In this document: positions 42,604-51,205 of the stretch, piece by piece
How the letters are laid out: each line of letters starts with the position of its first letter
Position numbering within the stretch: position 1 is the stretch's first letter
DNA from: Amycolatopsis regifaucium
GTDB taxonomy: Bacteria > Actinomycetota > Actinomycetes > Mycobacteriales > Pseudonocardiaceae
Direction: 5' to 3'
Length of the DNA: 64,000 nt
Assembly (NCBI RefSeq): GCF_001613935.1
Contig: NZ_LQCI01000009.1
Location: forward strand, 276,821 to 340,820
Notes under the pieces: generated by a model
What the model was told of the DNA's origin: nothing
Databases searched by the model: none
The model's input: only the letters and a program-made list of their open reading frames with translations
Position numbers and translations under genes: made by a program

Positions 42604-42719
42604 TTTACAAAACTGTAGGAGATGTACACCACGTTTGACAAGTGGCCATCCTTTGTAAATCCACCGTTGCTTCATTTCGTGAGAACTTGGCGATATCTTG
42701 TGTTTGTAAGGAAACTTAC
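42604..42719. promoter_or_regulatory. alkB / secreted-protein divergent promoter region with two inverted repeats
   Basis: TTTACAAA (42604-42611) and TTTGTAAA (42652-42659) are perfect 8-base arms close to the alkB start; GTAAG (42706-42710) and CTTAC (42715-42719) form a second repeat nearer the divergent gene. The region is AT-rich. The first pair is the better TetR operator candidate. Confidence 0.5.
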
Positions 42720-42772
42720 TTAACTTGTGACGACACGCCGCGACCCACTTCGTCCGCCCCGAAGGAGCGCGA

Positions 42773-43783
42773 ATGCCTCGATCATCCCGTCGGATCCGAC
42801 CCGCCGCCGTGGCCACGGTGGCCGCCACCCTGCTGGTACTGCCCGCCACGACCGCCGCCGCGAGCACCACGGCGAACAGCGCCTGGCCGGGCGCTTCCGC
42901 CGTCACGAACGCCGACGGCTCGAACGTCCTCGGCGGCAACATGAGCGGCCTGTCCTTCGGCGGACCCGACGTCCTGTGGGCGGTGAAAAACGGGCCCGGC
43001 ACGCTGTACCGCCTCGTGCGCAACGGCACGAAGTGGCAGCCGGACACCGCCAACGGCTGGTCGTCGGGCAAGGCGCTGCGCTACCGCAACGGCGGGGGCG
43101 ACCCCGACGCCGAAGCCGTCGTCGCCACCCCGGACGGCGTGGTCGCGGCCACCGAACGCGATGGCGACAACAGCAAAACGAGCGCGCTCAAGGTGCTCCG
43201 GTACGACGTCTCCGGCACAGCCAAGACCCTTACCGCCAAAGCGGAATGGAATCTGACGGCGGACTTGCCGAAGGTTTCGGCCAACGACGGCCTCGAAGCC
43301 GTCTCCTGGATCCCGGACAGCGCCCTCATCTCGAAGGGATTCGTGGACGAGCGCACGAAAACGCCGTACAACCCGAGCAGCTACCCCGGTCACGGCACCG
43401 GCCTCTACCTCGTCGGCCTCGAGAGCAACGGGATGATCTATGCCTACGCGCTCGACCAGGCGGGTGGGAAGTACACTCGCGTCGCGAGCTTCGCGAGCGG
43501 GCTCGACTCGATCATGGAACTCGAATACGAGGCTTCGACCGGCAAGCTGTGGGCGGTCTGTGACGACAACTGCGGCGGCACCTCGACGACGCTCGCCGTC
43601 GGCGCGCAGGGCAAGTTCGCCGTGACCGCCACATACGACCGTCCGAGCGGGATGCCGGACTACAACAACGAAGGTTTCGCGATCGCGGGCGCCTGTGCTT
43701 CCGGAAGCAAGCAGGTGGTCTGGGCCGACGATGGGAACGAAGGCGGCCACGCCCTCCGCGCCGGGACCTTGTCCTGCGGCTGA
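42773..43783 (+). CDS. Secreted beta-propeller-like protein
   Basis: The 336-residue protein has a signal peptide (MPRSSRRIRPAAVATVAATL, cleavage near TTAAA) and a mature domain with repeated YWTD-like strands: LSFGGPDVLWAVKNGPGTLY, YRNGGGDPDAEAVVATPDG, NDGLEAVSWIPDSAL, MELEYEASTGKLWAVCDDNC and NNEGFAIAG. This matches secreted proteins annotated as esterase-like or phytase-like beta-propellers (SdiA-regulated/DUF3616 type); catalytic activity is unproven. GAAGGAG precedes ATG 42773. It is followed by a second secreted protein of similar theme. Confidence 0.82.
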   Translation: MPRSSRRIRPAAVATVAATLLVLPATTAAASTTANSAWPGASAVTNADGSNVLGGNMSGLSFGGPDVLWAVKNGPGTLYRLVRNGTKWQPDTANGWSSGKALRYRNGGGDPDAEAVVATPDGVVAATERDGDNSKTSALKVLRYDVSGTAKTLTAKAEWNLTADLPKVSANDGLEAVSWIPDSALISKGFVDERTKTPYNPSSYPGHGTGLYLVGLESNGMIYAYALDQAGGKYTRVASFASGLDSIMELEYEASTGKLWAVCDDNCGGTSTTLAVGAQGKFAVTATYDRPSGMPDYNNEGFAIAGACASGSKQVVWADDGNEGGHALRAGTLSCG

Positions 43784-43882
43784 ACGGGCACCGTTCCGGC
43801 GCGGATCCCCGGATCCGCGCCGGACTGGAGTGCATCGATTCCGGCCTTTGTTCGCACCGATCGAATGGATTACTTTGTCGAT

Positions 43883-44779
43883 ATGAAATTCGCCTGCCTC
43901 GCCATTCTTCCGATAGCGGCCGCTCCCCTGTTCCTGCCCGCCACGGCGCGGGCGGGTGACGGCTGGGAATCCATCGGCACCGGCATGACCGCGGGTGCCA
44001 GTGGTATCGCCGTCCTGAGCCGGGACGACGACCGTGTCGACGCACTGGTCTTGCGAGACAACAAGAAACCCGGAGAGAACCGGGCGGCGCGCGTCCGGCT
44101 CTTCGACGGGCGAGTGTCCAAGGTGGACCGGATCGACTGGCCGGGCGAACTCCCGGTCGACCTGGAAGCGACCGAAGCGATACCCGGGAAAGCGGGCGAA
44201 TTCATCGCCTTGGCCAGCGGCGGGAAAGGCTTCCACATCAAACTGAACGACCGGCGCCTGAAAGTGCTCGGCACCTTTCAGGTACCGATGGGTTACGCCG
44301 ACGACAATTACGAGAGTTTCGCACTGAAAAAGGTGGATGACCGGTTGTTCGCGGTCTGGGCGGACCGGGGCCAGGACGCGCGCCCGGCGACGCTGTACTC
44401 CGCGGAGTTCTCGGTGCCGAGGCTGTCCTTCGGGAAACCGAAGGCGATCCCGTTCCGCGTCTCGTATCCCACCACCGACGTCCGGCACGCCTCGGACGTC
44501 GAGATCACCGCGGACAACCGGGTCCTGATCGCGGCGGCCTCCGACCCAGGCGACACCGGCCCGTTCGACTCCGCCGTGTACGCGGCCGGATCGCTCCGCT
44601 CCGACGGTTCGATCGCCCTCTCCCCCACGCCGGTGAAGATCGGCGACTTCCCCGGTCACAAGATCGAGGCGATGACCTGCCTCTCGCGTTCGTGCGACTC
44701 CCTGCTCTACGGGACCGACGACGAAGCCGCGGGCGGGAGTGTCCGGATCGTCACCGGTAACGAGCCGGAGGACCAGTGA
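43883..44779 (+). CDS. Secreted protein of unknown function, beta-propeller-like
   Basis: The 298-residue protein has a signal peptide (MKFACLAILPIAAAPLFLPA, then TARA) and a domain of repeated strands such as LPVDLEATEAIPGKAGEF, YESFALKKVDDRLFAVWAD and DVEITADNRVLIAAASD. The E-A/E-S-F strand pattern resembles the preceding gene product, so the two may be distant paralogues. I do not recognise the family. ATG 43883 begins the signal peptide. Its stop overlaps the start of the SnoaL-like remnant by GTGA. Confidence 0.75.
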   Translation: MKFACLAILPIAAAPLFLPATARAGDGWESIGTGMTAGASGIAVLSRDDDRVDALVLRDNKKPGENRAARVRLFDGRVSKVDRIDWPGELPVDLEATEAIPGKAGEFIALASGGKGFHIKLNDRRLKVLGTFQVPMGYADDNYESFALKKVDDRLFAVWADRGQDARPATLYSAEFSVPRLSFGKPKAIPFRVSYPTTDVRHASDVEITADNRVLIAAASDPGDTGPFDSAVYAAGSLRSDGSIALSPTPVKIGDFPGHKIEAMTCLSRSCDSLLYGTDDEAAGGSVRIVTGNEPEDQ

Positions 44780-44995
44780 CCAGCGAAGACCTGCGCGAAC
44801 GTCGCCTCAAGATCATCGAAGAACACCCAGGAGTTCGACCGGACAGGCGTTCCGGGTGCCGATCATCGCGGTGTTCTTCTTCGACGAAGACCGGATCACC
44901 AACGAGCGGGTCTACTTCGACGCCGCCAGCCTGATCACCGAGGTGGGGCACGCCGAACTGCTGACCCGGCCGCGGCCGGGGCGAACGGACGTCGC
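44776..44995 (+). pseudogene. SnoaL-like protein, internally deleted and cut at the 3' end
   Basis: GTG 44776 opens TSEDLRERRLKIIEEH, the typical first helix of a SnoaL/NTF2-like polyketide-cyclase relative. Within ten codons the frame fails, while another frame reads EFDRTGQAFRVPIIAVFFF then DEDRITNERVYFDAASLITE, the final two strands of the same fold. About 70-80 residues between them are missing. The end merges with the converging ZIP gene without a natural stop. It is therefore a deletion remnant. Confidence 0.65.
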
Positions 44996-45751
44996 TCAGC
45001 CTCCGACGCGCGAAATGCCGAACGCGGTGAGGAAGCCCGCGACCGTGATCAGCCCGGTCCACAGGTGCGCGTCGTCGAAGGCCTCGGGAATCATCGTGTC
45101 GGCGATCATGGCGAGGATCGCCCCGCCCGCGAGTGCGGTGATCACGGCGAGGACGTTTCCGGACGCGCCACCGAGGAGACCGTAACCGAGCAGCGACGCC
45201 ACTCCGCTGATCACGGCGATGCCACTCCAGAGGGTGAAGACATAGCGTGGGCTCCGGCCTGCGCGCTTCATCCCCGAGGCGCTGGAGAGACCTTCCGGGA
45301 CATTGCTGATGAAGACGGCCGCCACGGTCACCACACTCACGCTCCCCCCGCCGAGCAGGCTGGTTCCGATCACCATCGATTCGGGGACGCCGTCGAGCAA
45401 CGCGCCGAGCGCGATCGCCGTACCGGAACCGGCCTGCTCCGTCTCGGACGGCTGCAGGTCACCCGACCGCTTGCGGTGACGCGCGCCGCGCCGGGCGAGC
45501 ACGATGTTCGCGAGGGTGTAGATCAGCGACCCACCCAGAGCGCCCAGGGCCGTCGGCAGGAAACCGCCCTTTTCGTGTGCCTCGGCGATCAGTTCGAAGG
45601 ACACCGCCGAGATAAGGACCCCGCTGCCGAAGGCCATCACGCTGGCCACGGCCCTGCTCGGGATCCGGACCAGGAAACCGATCATCGCGCCGACCAGCAG
45701 GGCCGACCCGCCCAGCAGACCCCAGCCACCCGCCGCGAGCAACTCCGACAC
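44996..45751 (-). CDS. ZIP-family divalent metal transporter
   Basis: The 251-residue membrane protein has eight predicted helices with the ZIP metal site in helices 4 and 5: GALLDGVPESMVIGTS and AVFISNVPEGLSSA. The usual H-N-x-P-E is S-N-V-P-E here and the helix 4 His is Asp, so metal preference may differ from zinc. A short charged loop (RRGARHRKRSGD) separates helices 3 and 4. GTG 45751 is the start. No metal regulator is adjacent. Confidence 0.9.
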   Translation of the reverse strand: MSELLAAGGWGLLGGSALLVGAMIGFLVRIPSRAVASVMAFGSGVLISAVSFELIAEAHEKGGFLPTALGALGGSLIYTLANIVLARRGARHRKRSGDLQPSETEQAGSGTAIALGALLDGVPESMVIGTSLLGGGSVSVVTVAAVFISNVPEGLSSASGMKRAGRSPRYVFTLWSGIAVISGVASLLGYGLLGGASGNVLAVITALAGGAILAMIADTMIPEAFDDAHLWTGLITVAGFLTAFGISRVGG

Positions 45752-45894
45752 GCGCTATGTCTCCCCTCTGACGGCGACGCCGCCGACCTGTGGACCGGCA
45801 TCCCACCCGGACGCGGTGATCTTGCCGAGGGAGTGCCCGTCGCCCGCCGCGCGAAAACAGGTTTGGCCGAGGAAGGGCAGGGTAGCTCGATTAC

Positions 45895-46368
45895 ATGACC
45901 CGAACCCCCACGCCCACGAGACGGCATCCGCCACAAGTGGCCGCGCTCGCCGTCGGCGCGATCTTCCTGCTGGTCGGTGTGCTGGGCTTCATCCCCGGCA
46001 TCACGACCGGCTATGCCGAACTGAAGTTCGCCGGGCACCATTCGGAAGCGCGGCTGTTCGGCGTGTTCGCCGTGTCGATCCTGCACAACCTCGTCCACCT
46101 CCTGTTCGGAGTCGTGGGGGTACTCGCCACGCGCAAACCCGCCGCGTCCCGCGCGTTCTTGATGATCGGCGGTGGTGTCTACCTGCTCTTGTGGCTCCTC
46201 GGGCTGGTGATCCCCGAAGACAGTCCCGGCAACTTCATCCCGCTGAACGGCGCCGACGACTGGCTACACCTCGCGCTCGGTCTCGGCATGATCGCACTGG
46301 GTCTGGTCACGACCGCCCTCGAACGCAAGCACGGCGACTATCCCGAGCCGGATCTACAGCACCAATAG
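45895..46368 (+). CDS. DUF4383 membrane protein
   Basis: The 157-residue protein has four membrane helices and the DUF4383 pattern: AALAVGAIFLLVGVLGFIPG, the amphipathic LFGVFAVSILHNLVHLLFG and NGADDWLHLALGLGMI. The family is common in actinobacteria with unknown function. ATG 45895 is the start. It is divergent from the ZIP gene, 143 bases away, and is the last normal high-GC gene before a low-GC stretch. Confidence 0.88.
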   Translation: MTRTPTPTRRHPPQVAALAVGAIFLLVGVLGFIPGITTGYAELKFAGHHSEARLFGVFAVSILHNLVHLLFGVVGVLATRKPAASRAFLMIGGGVYLLLWLLGLVIPEDSPGNFIPLNGADDWLHLALGLGMIALGLVTTALERKHGDYPEPDLQHQ

Positions 46369-47208
46369 ATGGATGCGCCGGACGAGACCCGCGGTGGCCG
46401 GTGCCCGCAACACATCCTAAACGACTTGGTGAGAGCCTTCGTCGAGGTCTGAACGCACGGCACCGATCATCGAGTCGGTGGCGGGCGTGCGGATGGTCTC
46501 GTACCGCAGTCAGTACGGCCACCTTGGGACGCGCCACGCGCAGGCAGGCCCCGGGCAGCATCCGCTCGAAGTCCGAGGGCCGTGAGCACAGCCGCAGCCT
46601 GGGCCATTTCTGGAATGGCTCAAGTTCACGCATCCGGGCGTGTCTCTAACCACAGAGCGCCGCGACGCCGCCACGTCGCACCGATCGGTGCACCCCCAAG
46701 GGCCACTACCCCTGAAGACGTCACTTTTGTCGCCCTTGTTACAGATTCATCCGGATATTCTTCTCCGACGGCTGGACGAGCCGAAGACGTATTCTTTTCG
46801 GTCGTTTTGCAATATTCGCCCAAGCGCAGGCCAGCGGGACACCCCGAAGACGGCGTACTGGTCTGGACCTGTCGCGACACCAGCACTCGAAAGTGCGGAA
46901 ATCGAACTTGATTTGCCGCTGGGCAAGGAATCCGCGCTACCGAAAGCCCCTTTGGTTACCCATCAACCGAAAGAGGCTGCCCGATGCACCTGGAAGAGTG
47001 AGCGTCTTCAGCGGAGCGTCGCCGGTCCGGCCTGCTCGACCCCGCCAAGAAACACCCAGAACCGTTGTCAGCGGGCCGATCCGGAGGTTTCCGCTGCTCC
47101 AGGACGTCGTCAACATGGTGCTACGGCCCCATTCTCCCGTGGTAGCGTCTGCGCCCTGCCTGAATTCGGTTCCGCTCGACAATCCCCAACCCAGTCAAGG
47201 AAAACGAC
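46369..47208. other. 840-bp region without a recognisable gene, GC lower than surroundings
   Basis: Both strands were read in all frames. Open stretches exist but none has homology, a ribosome-binding site and normal codon use together. A minus-strand reading from 46633 (MRELEPFQKWPRLRLCSRPS) looks protein-like but is unknown. From about 46700 to 46920 the sequence is clearly AT-richer than the neighbours. AAGGA just before 47209 serves the cmk gene. Confidence 0.6.
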
Positions 47209-47892
47209 ATGCCTGAACACGCTGCCGGTACCGTCATCGCGGTGGACGGCCCGGCGGCGGCGGGCAAGACCACCACCTGCCTGGCGCTGGCGAACACCTT
47301 CGGCCTTCGCTACCTGGAAAGCGGCAGGACCTACCGCATCATCGCCTTCGAAGCGCTGCGGCGTGAAATCCCCGTGGACGACACGCGAGAGATCACCGGC
47401 CTCTGCGATGAGCTGCTGATGGAGAGTCGCACGGAGAGCCTGCTGACAGCGGAGCGCTACGCTTCGGACAAGCTGCGTGAAACCCCGGTCAACGTCGCCG
47501 TTTCCGCCGTCGCGAAGATCGCGGAGGTCCGCCAGCGAGTCACCGGTCTCATCAGGCTTTGGGCCAAAACCCAAGCACAGTGCGTCGTCGAGGGCCGCGA
47601 CATCGGTACGGCCGTCTTCCCCGCGGCCCGCGTGAAGTTCTACTTGACCGCTTCCCCCGAAGTCCGGGCGATGCGGCGAGTACGGCAGGAGCGGGCAGAT
47701 TCTTACGAGAACGTGCTCGCGGACGTGATTCGCCGAGACGAAGCCGATATGAACCGGGCGGCGTCACCACTGGTCGCGGCCGAGGACGCCATCAGGATCG
47801 ACACGACCAGACTCACCATCGACCAGGTGACGAGCCGAATGGCCTCGGCGTGTCGCAATCAAGGGTTAGAGATCATTCGCCAGTGCGAGTAG
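47209..47892 (+). CDS. cmk: Cytidylate kinase-like protein, stand-alone
   Basis: The 227-residue protein is a (d)CMP kinase: P-loop AVDGPAAAGKTT, the NMP-binding region YLESGRTYRIIA, CVVEGRDIGTAVFP, and the lid segment RAMRRVRQERADS with Arg-rich YENVLADVIRRDEADMNRAA. It phosphorylates CMP/dCMP to the diphosphate. Housekeeping actinobacterial cmk normally lies beside der/engA; here it stands alone in a low-GC stretch next to broken HIT genes, so it is probably an acquired paralogue, perhaps from a nucleoside-metabolite or phage-like source. Several normally invariant stretches are slightly changed (T-T-T after the P-loop Lys). Confidence 0.85.
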   Translation: MPEHAAGTVIAVDGPAAAGKTTTCLALANTFGLRYLESGRTYRIIAFEALRREIPVDDTREITGLCDELLMESRTESLLTAERYASDKLRETPVNVAVSAVAKIAEVRQRVTGLIRLWAKTQAQCVVEGRDIGTAVFPAARVKFYLTASPEVRAMRRVRQERADSYENVLADVIRRDEADMNRAASPLVAAEDAIRIDTTRLTIDQVTSRMASACRNQGLEIIRQCE

Positions 47893-47973
47893 GCTTCTGC
47901 TTTGTCTGCGACGAAGCTAAGTTGACCGAGGGTATGACTTCGAGTGATCGATCAATGACAAGGGGTATCAAAG

Positions 47974-48114
47974 ATGGAACCGGTGATGGCGATGGAAAAC
48001 GGAGCCGAGCCGGCCACTGGCAAATGCCTCTTCTGCCAGATTCACGATCCCGAGGTCAACGAGCTCGGAGAATCCTTCAGTCGCCACTGGACATCTCCGC
48101 ACCGGCGGTCATGA
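47974..48114 (+). pseudogene. N-terminal fragment of a HIT-family gene
   Basis: ATG 47974, preceded by AAGGGG, opens a 46-codon frame with GKCLFCQIHDPEVNELGES, the zinc-type C-x-x-C start common in HIT proteins, and then stops at 48112-48114 after SRHW. The HIT core is missing. It faces and overlaps by 38 bases a frameshifted HIT gene on the other strand. It could also be a genuine small C-x-x-C protein. Confidence 0.4.
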
Positions 48115-48791
48115 GGGCCCCATCTGGTTTGCCGGGCCAATAGTCCACCATCCGCATGGTCTCGCGGAGATCTTCTTTTCGCATCACCACCGCGTAGTCC
48201 CATTCCGGATCCTCGATCGCGAGCACGGCTCCGACGACCGAACGCAGGTACTGCCTTTTCTGCTCTCCGGTCGGCCGATAGACGCGGCATTCACCCCGAT
48301 ACACCCGAAGGAAATAGGCGGAGGACGGCCACGGCGGACGCGCGAGTTCACCGAGGGAGCCCAGATCCTCATAGGCGAGGCCGTCTCCGATCAGAAGATC
48401 GTCCACGCGATCCCCGTCGACGGGAAGAAGATGCAGATGCGCGTGCGTGATACAGGCGTGGCTCTCCTGTCCCGCGCTCGATCCGTGCTCCAAGAATCAG
48501 TGGCTCACCGAAGGTCTCCCGATACAGCGGGACGAAGTCGGCGAGAAAACTCCTCACCTCATGCTCGTGGCGGGAAAGCACCTGGGCGAAGGACAAGTAG
48601 TGGTTCGACGGCAGCAACAGAAGATGTCCGAGGACGAGCGGTGACATATCGGCCAACAAAGTCAAGTTTTCCGTTGAACATACTGCCCGCGACGGCGGAT
48701 CACCTTCGTAGAAACGGGTGAAGGAGGTGTCACCGCAACCGGTGAGTTCTTCGCAAAAATCCGCGCCCGCGCACCGCATGGTCTCGATCAT
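48077..48791 (-). pseudogene. HIT-domain protein with single-base frameshift
   Basis: From ATG 48791 (after GGGGGAG) the frame gives DTSFTRFYEGDPPSRAVCST, LVLGHLLLLPSNHYLSFAQV and FVPLYRETFGEPLIL, then drifts. The next frame continues EHGSSAGQESHACITHAHL with the HIT motif H-A-H-L-H and runs RVYRPTGEQKRQYLRSVV to a stop at 48077. One extra G at 48490-48491 (plus-strand CC) explains the break, since LIL-EHGS would otherwise be continuous. The whole is about 237 codons, a HIT domain plus a C-terminal extension. It may be a sequencing error or a recent loss. Nucleotide hydrolase or transferase activity is expected for an intact version. Confidence 0.72.
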
Positions 48792-48986
48792 GGCTCCCCC
48801 GCCACTCGTCCCGGCCGCCCTCGAGCAGGGCATCTGGATTTTTGCGCACCGATACGGCTGACTTGAATGGTCATTACGGAGGTTAACTCGAACGTCGCAA
48901 CCTGATCGTTGATTCGTGATGGCGGCACTTTGGACAAATACGGGACACATCAAGGCCGAAAACGGTCCGGTGCCGGAGACACGGAG

Positions 48987-49020
48987 AAGCGTTCGCCGCC
49001 CGGCTGACCGGCGAACGCTT
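48987..49020 (-). terminator. Hairpin terminator of the hpaB transcript
   Basis: AAGCGTTCGCCG (48987-48998) and CGGCGAACGCTT (49009-49020) form a perfect 12-base stem with a 10-base loop, 83 bases after the hpaB stop. The rest of the 311-base gap 48792-49102 shows no gene. Confidence 0.7.
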
Positions 49021-49102
49021 TCCGGTTATCGCGATCCGCTCACCTTCCCGCCGATCCCGGCGAAATCACGTCCGAATACCCATTTCTCGGCGAAATCCGT
49101 AC

Positions 49103-50563
49103 CTACTGCCCTTCCCGTGCCAGCAATTCCCGCACCCGTTCCTGCAGCGCCTCCCGCGGATACGCGTTCACCTGGGCACCGGCCATCCGCACCGGGTCAC
49201 CGAAGAAGAAGTACTCGTACAGCGACTCCCGCCCGGCGAAGCTCGAGACCGACGCGTCGAGCGCCAGCTTGAACAGCCGCGCGCGGTCCTTCGCGGGCAG
49301 GGTTGCCGACTGGAGGTAGACGTCGATGTCGGGACGTCCTTCCGCCTCGAAGTCCGCCTCCCCCGGCAGGGCCATGAGCCCGGAGGCGGAGAACTTGCGG
49401 ATGATCTCGGTCAGCCGCGGCGAGACCTTGGTGGGGTACCAGTTCCGGGCGGCGTTGAGGACTTCCCACTTCGGCAGGAAGACCCCGTCCTCGCTCACCG
49501 CGCCATCGGCTTCCGCCGCGCGCAGCACGGCCTTCTCGATTTCGACGTAGGAGATCAGCTCCGACAGATCCTGCTGGATGTGCTGGAATCCGCCGATGCC
49601 GATCGCCGCGGCGAGCTCGCTGGCCAGCCCGAGGTAGAACTCGGTCTTGGCCAGCGTGCGGGTGACGACCTGATGAGTCATCAGCGCACCGGCGCCGGTT
49701 TCGGAATACCACGCGTTGCACAGTTCCGGATGCCCCAGCAGGAAGACCCGTTCGTTCGGGACGAACACGTCGTCGAAGACCACTACCGCGTCCATCTCCT
49801 CGAAACGCGAAGCGAGCGGCTCGTCGAAGTGCGAGCGGCCGTGGTCGAGTCCGGCGCGGCAGAAGTACTTCAAACCGGGCGCGTCGTTCGGGACCGCGAA
49901 GGCGTAGGAGTACGGAGCGTCCTCGGGGGTGCCACGCAGGACGGTCGACGGGAACACCAGCAGTTCGTCGGCGATCGGCGCGATCGTGGCGAGCATGCGG
50001 GCACCGCGGACGACGATGCCGTCCTCCCGCTCCTCCACCACTTTCGCCGAGAGGTTGCCGCCGCCCTGCTGGCTCCCGGAGACGGAACGGTTGACCTGCG
50101 GCGGGATCAGCGTGTGCGTCGCGAGGAGATCGTTCTCCCGCGCCATCTCGTAGTACTTCTCGATCCGCTCACCGAAGACAGGATCCGCCCGGGAGAAGAA
50201 CTTCTTCGCGGTCGCGAGCGCGGTGAGCGACGAGTTCATGTAGTCGCCGGTGCGGCCGAGAAAACCGTGGGAATACTGGGCCCACGCCGAAAAGGCGGCA
50301 CGACGGCGCTTGAGATCCTCTTCGGTGCGCGGTACGAGGAACGACGTCCCGACGCGCTCCCCCGTGGTCGGCGACTCGTAGGTCAGGACATCACGGTGCG
50401 CCGGATCGTGCTGGAGGTCGAACAGCTTCGCGTAAGTCAGCGCGTTGTTGCGGAAGGCCGGGTGCTCGGCGACCTTCGAGGTCACCTTCTCGCCGTCGAT
50501 GTACAACTCCGGCGTCATCGCGTTGAGCTTGTCGAGGTACTGCTGTCCGGTACGTGCTCCCAT
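49103..50563 (-). CDS. hpaB: 4-Hydroxyphenylacetate 3-monooxygenase, oxygenase component
   Basis: The 486-residue protein belongs to the HpaB/TftD FADH2-dependent hydroxylases, with an acyl-CoA dehydrogenase-like fold. Typical stretches are GARTGQQYLDKLNAMTPELY, PPQVNRSVSGSQQ, RGARMLATIAPIADELLVFP, VVFDDVFVPNERVFLLG and GPA-region-like SGLMALPGEADFE. It ortho-hydroxylates 4-hydroxyphenylacetate to 3,4-dihydroxyphenylacetate using FADH2 from HpaC, encoded 32 bases upstream. AGGAGG precedes ATG 50563. A related substrate such as a halophenol cannot be excluded, but the ring-cleavage genes nearby favour 4-HPA. Confidence 0.92.
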   Translation of the reverse strand: MGARTGQQYLDKLNAMTPELYIDGEKVTSKVAEHPAFRNNALTYAKLFDLQHDPAHRDVLTYESPTTGERVGTSFLVPRTEEDLKRRRAAFSAWAQYSHGFLGRTGDYMNSSLTALATAKKFFSRADPVFGERIEKYYEMARENDLLATHTLIPPQVNRSVSGSQQGGGNLSAKVVEEREDGIVVRGARMLATIAPIADELLVFPSTVLRGTPEDAPYSYAFAVPNDAPGLKYFCRAGLDHGRSHFDEPLASRFEEMDAVVVFDDVFVPNERVFLLGHPELCNAWYSETGAGALMTHQVVTRTLAKTEFYLGLASELAAAIGIGGFQHIQQDLSELISYVEIEKAVLRAAEADGAVSEDGVFLPKWEVLNAARNWYPTKVSPRLTEIIRKFSASGLMALPGEADFEAEGRPDIDVYLQSATLPAKDRARLFKLALDASVSSFAGRESLYEYFFFGDPVRMAGAQVNAYPREALQERVRELLAREGQ

Positions 50564-50595
50564 GTCGTGCTCCTCCTGAAGGATGGACGTCGTTG

Positions 50596-51144
50596 TCAGA
50601 ACAGGGATTCGTGGCCTTGCGTGGATTCGTGGACGGTCGAGAACCGTCCGTTGACGAAGCCGAGCGCGTCGCCGGAGCGGTAGTCGAACTCCCGCACCTC
50701 ACCGAGGAACAGGGTGTGGTCGCCGCCGTCGTAGGCGGCCCACGGCGTGCAGTCGAACCAGCTGAGGACGCCGGCGAGCCGCGGCGCGTGCCCGCCGTCG
50801 ACCCATACGGGCGCGCCTTCGGGAGTCGGCCGCCCGGCGAAGTTCATCGCGAGCGCCTGCTGTTCGGCGCCGAGGACGTTGACCGCGAACGGCCGTCCTT
50901 CCAGCAGATCGTGACTCTTGACCGTGCGCTGGATCGACACGAGCACGAGCGGCGGCTCCATCGAGACGGCGGTGAACGAGTTCACCGTCAGGCCGTGCCG
51001 CTTCACCGAGCCGTCGGCGGGACTGGCGTCGAAGGTCACCACCGCGACGCCCGTGACGAACCGGCCGAGACAACCGCGGAAGAACTGCGCCGGTGGCCGA
51101 TAGAGGTTCGAGCCGGGCGAGAAACTGGTTTCGCGTGACATCAT
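50596..51144 (-). CDS. hpaC: Flavin reductase partner of HpaB
   Basis: The 182-residue protein has the flavin reductase-like fold: FRGCLGRFVTGVAVVTFDA, GLTVNSFTAVSMEPPLVLV and FAVNVLGAEQQALAMNFA, ending in TLFLGEVREFDYRSGDALGF. It reduces FAD with NAD(P)H for HpaB. It is first in a two-gene transcript with hpaB and divergent from an IclR gene. ATG 51144 or 51141 may be used. A TATAAT-containing palindrome lies in the 59-base gap to iclR. Confidence 0.92.
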   Translation of the reverse strand: MMSRETSFSPGSNLYRPPAQFFRGCLGRFVTGVAVVTFDASPADGSVKRHGLTVNSFTAVSMEPPLVLVSIQRTVKSHDLLEGRPFAVNVLGAEQQALAMNFAGRPTPEGAPVWVDGGHAPRLAGVLSWFDCTPWAAYDGGDHTLFLGEVREFDYRSGDALGFVNGRFSTVHESTQGHESLF

Positions 51145-51205
51145 CGTCGGATCCTGTTCTATAATCGAACAGCCAGTTCAACTATCGAAATGGATCGTAT
51201 ACGAT
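51135..51205 (+). promoter_or_regulatory. hpaC/iclR divergent promoter with two palindromes
   Basis: GTGACA (51135-51140) and a perfect TATAAT (51160-51165), 19 bases apart, look like a promoter for the IclR gene. The -10 lies inside CTGTTC (51154-51159) and GAACAG (51167-51172), a perfect inverted repeat. A second perfect palindrome, ATCGTATACGAT (51194-51205), covers the IclR start codon. Both suit autoregulation. Confidence 0.6.

Noticed and set aside
46640..47419. A 259-codon open frame leading into cmk
   Set aside because: No homology, poor codon use, and the end overlaps cmk in another frame.
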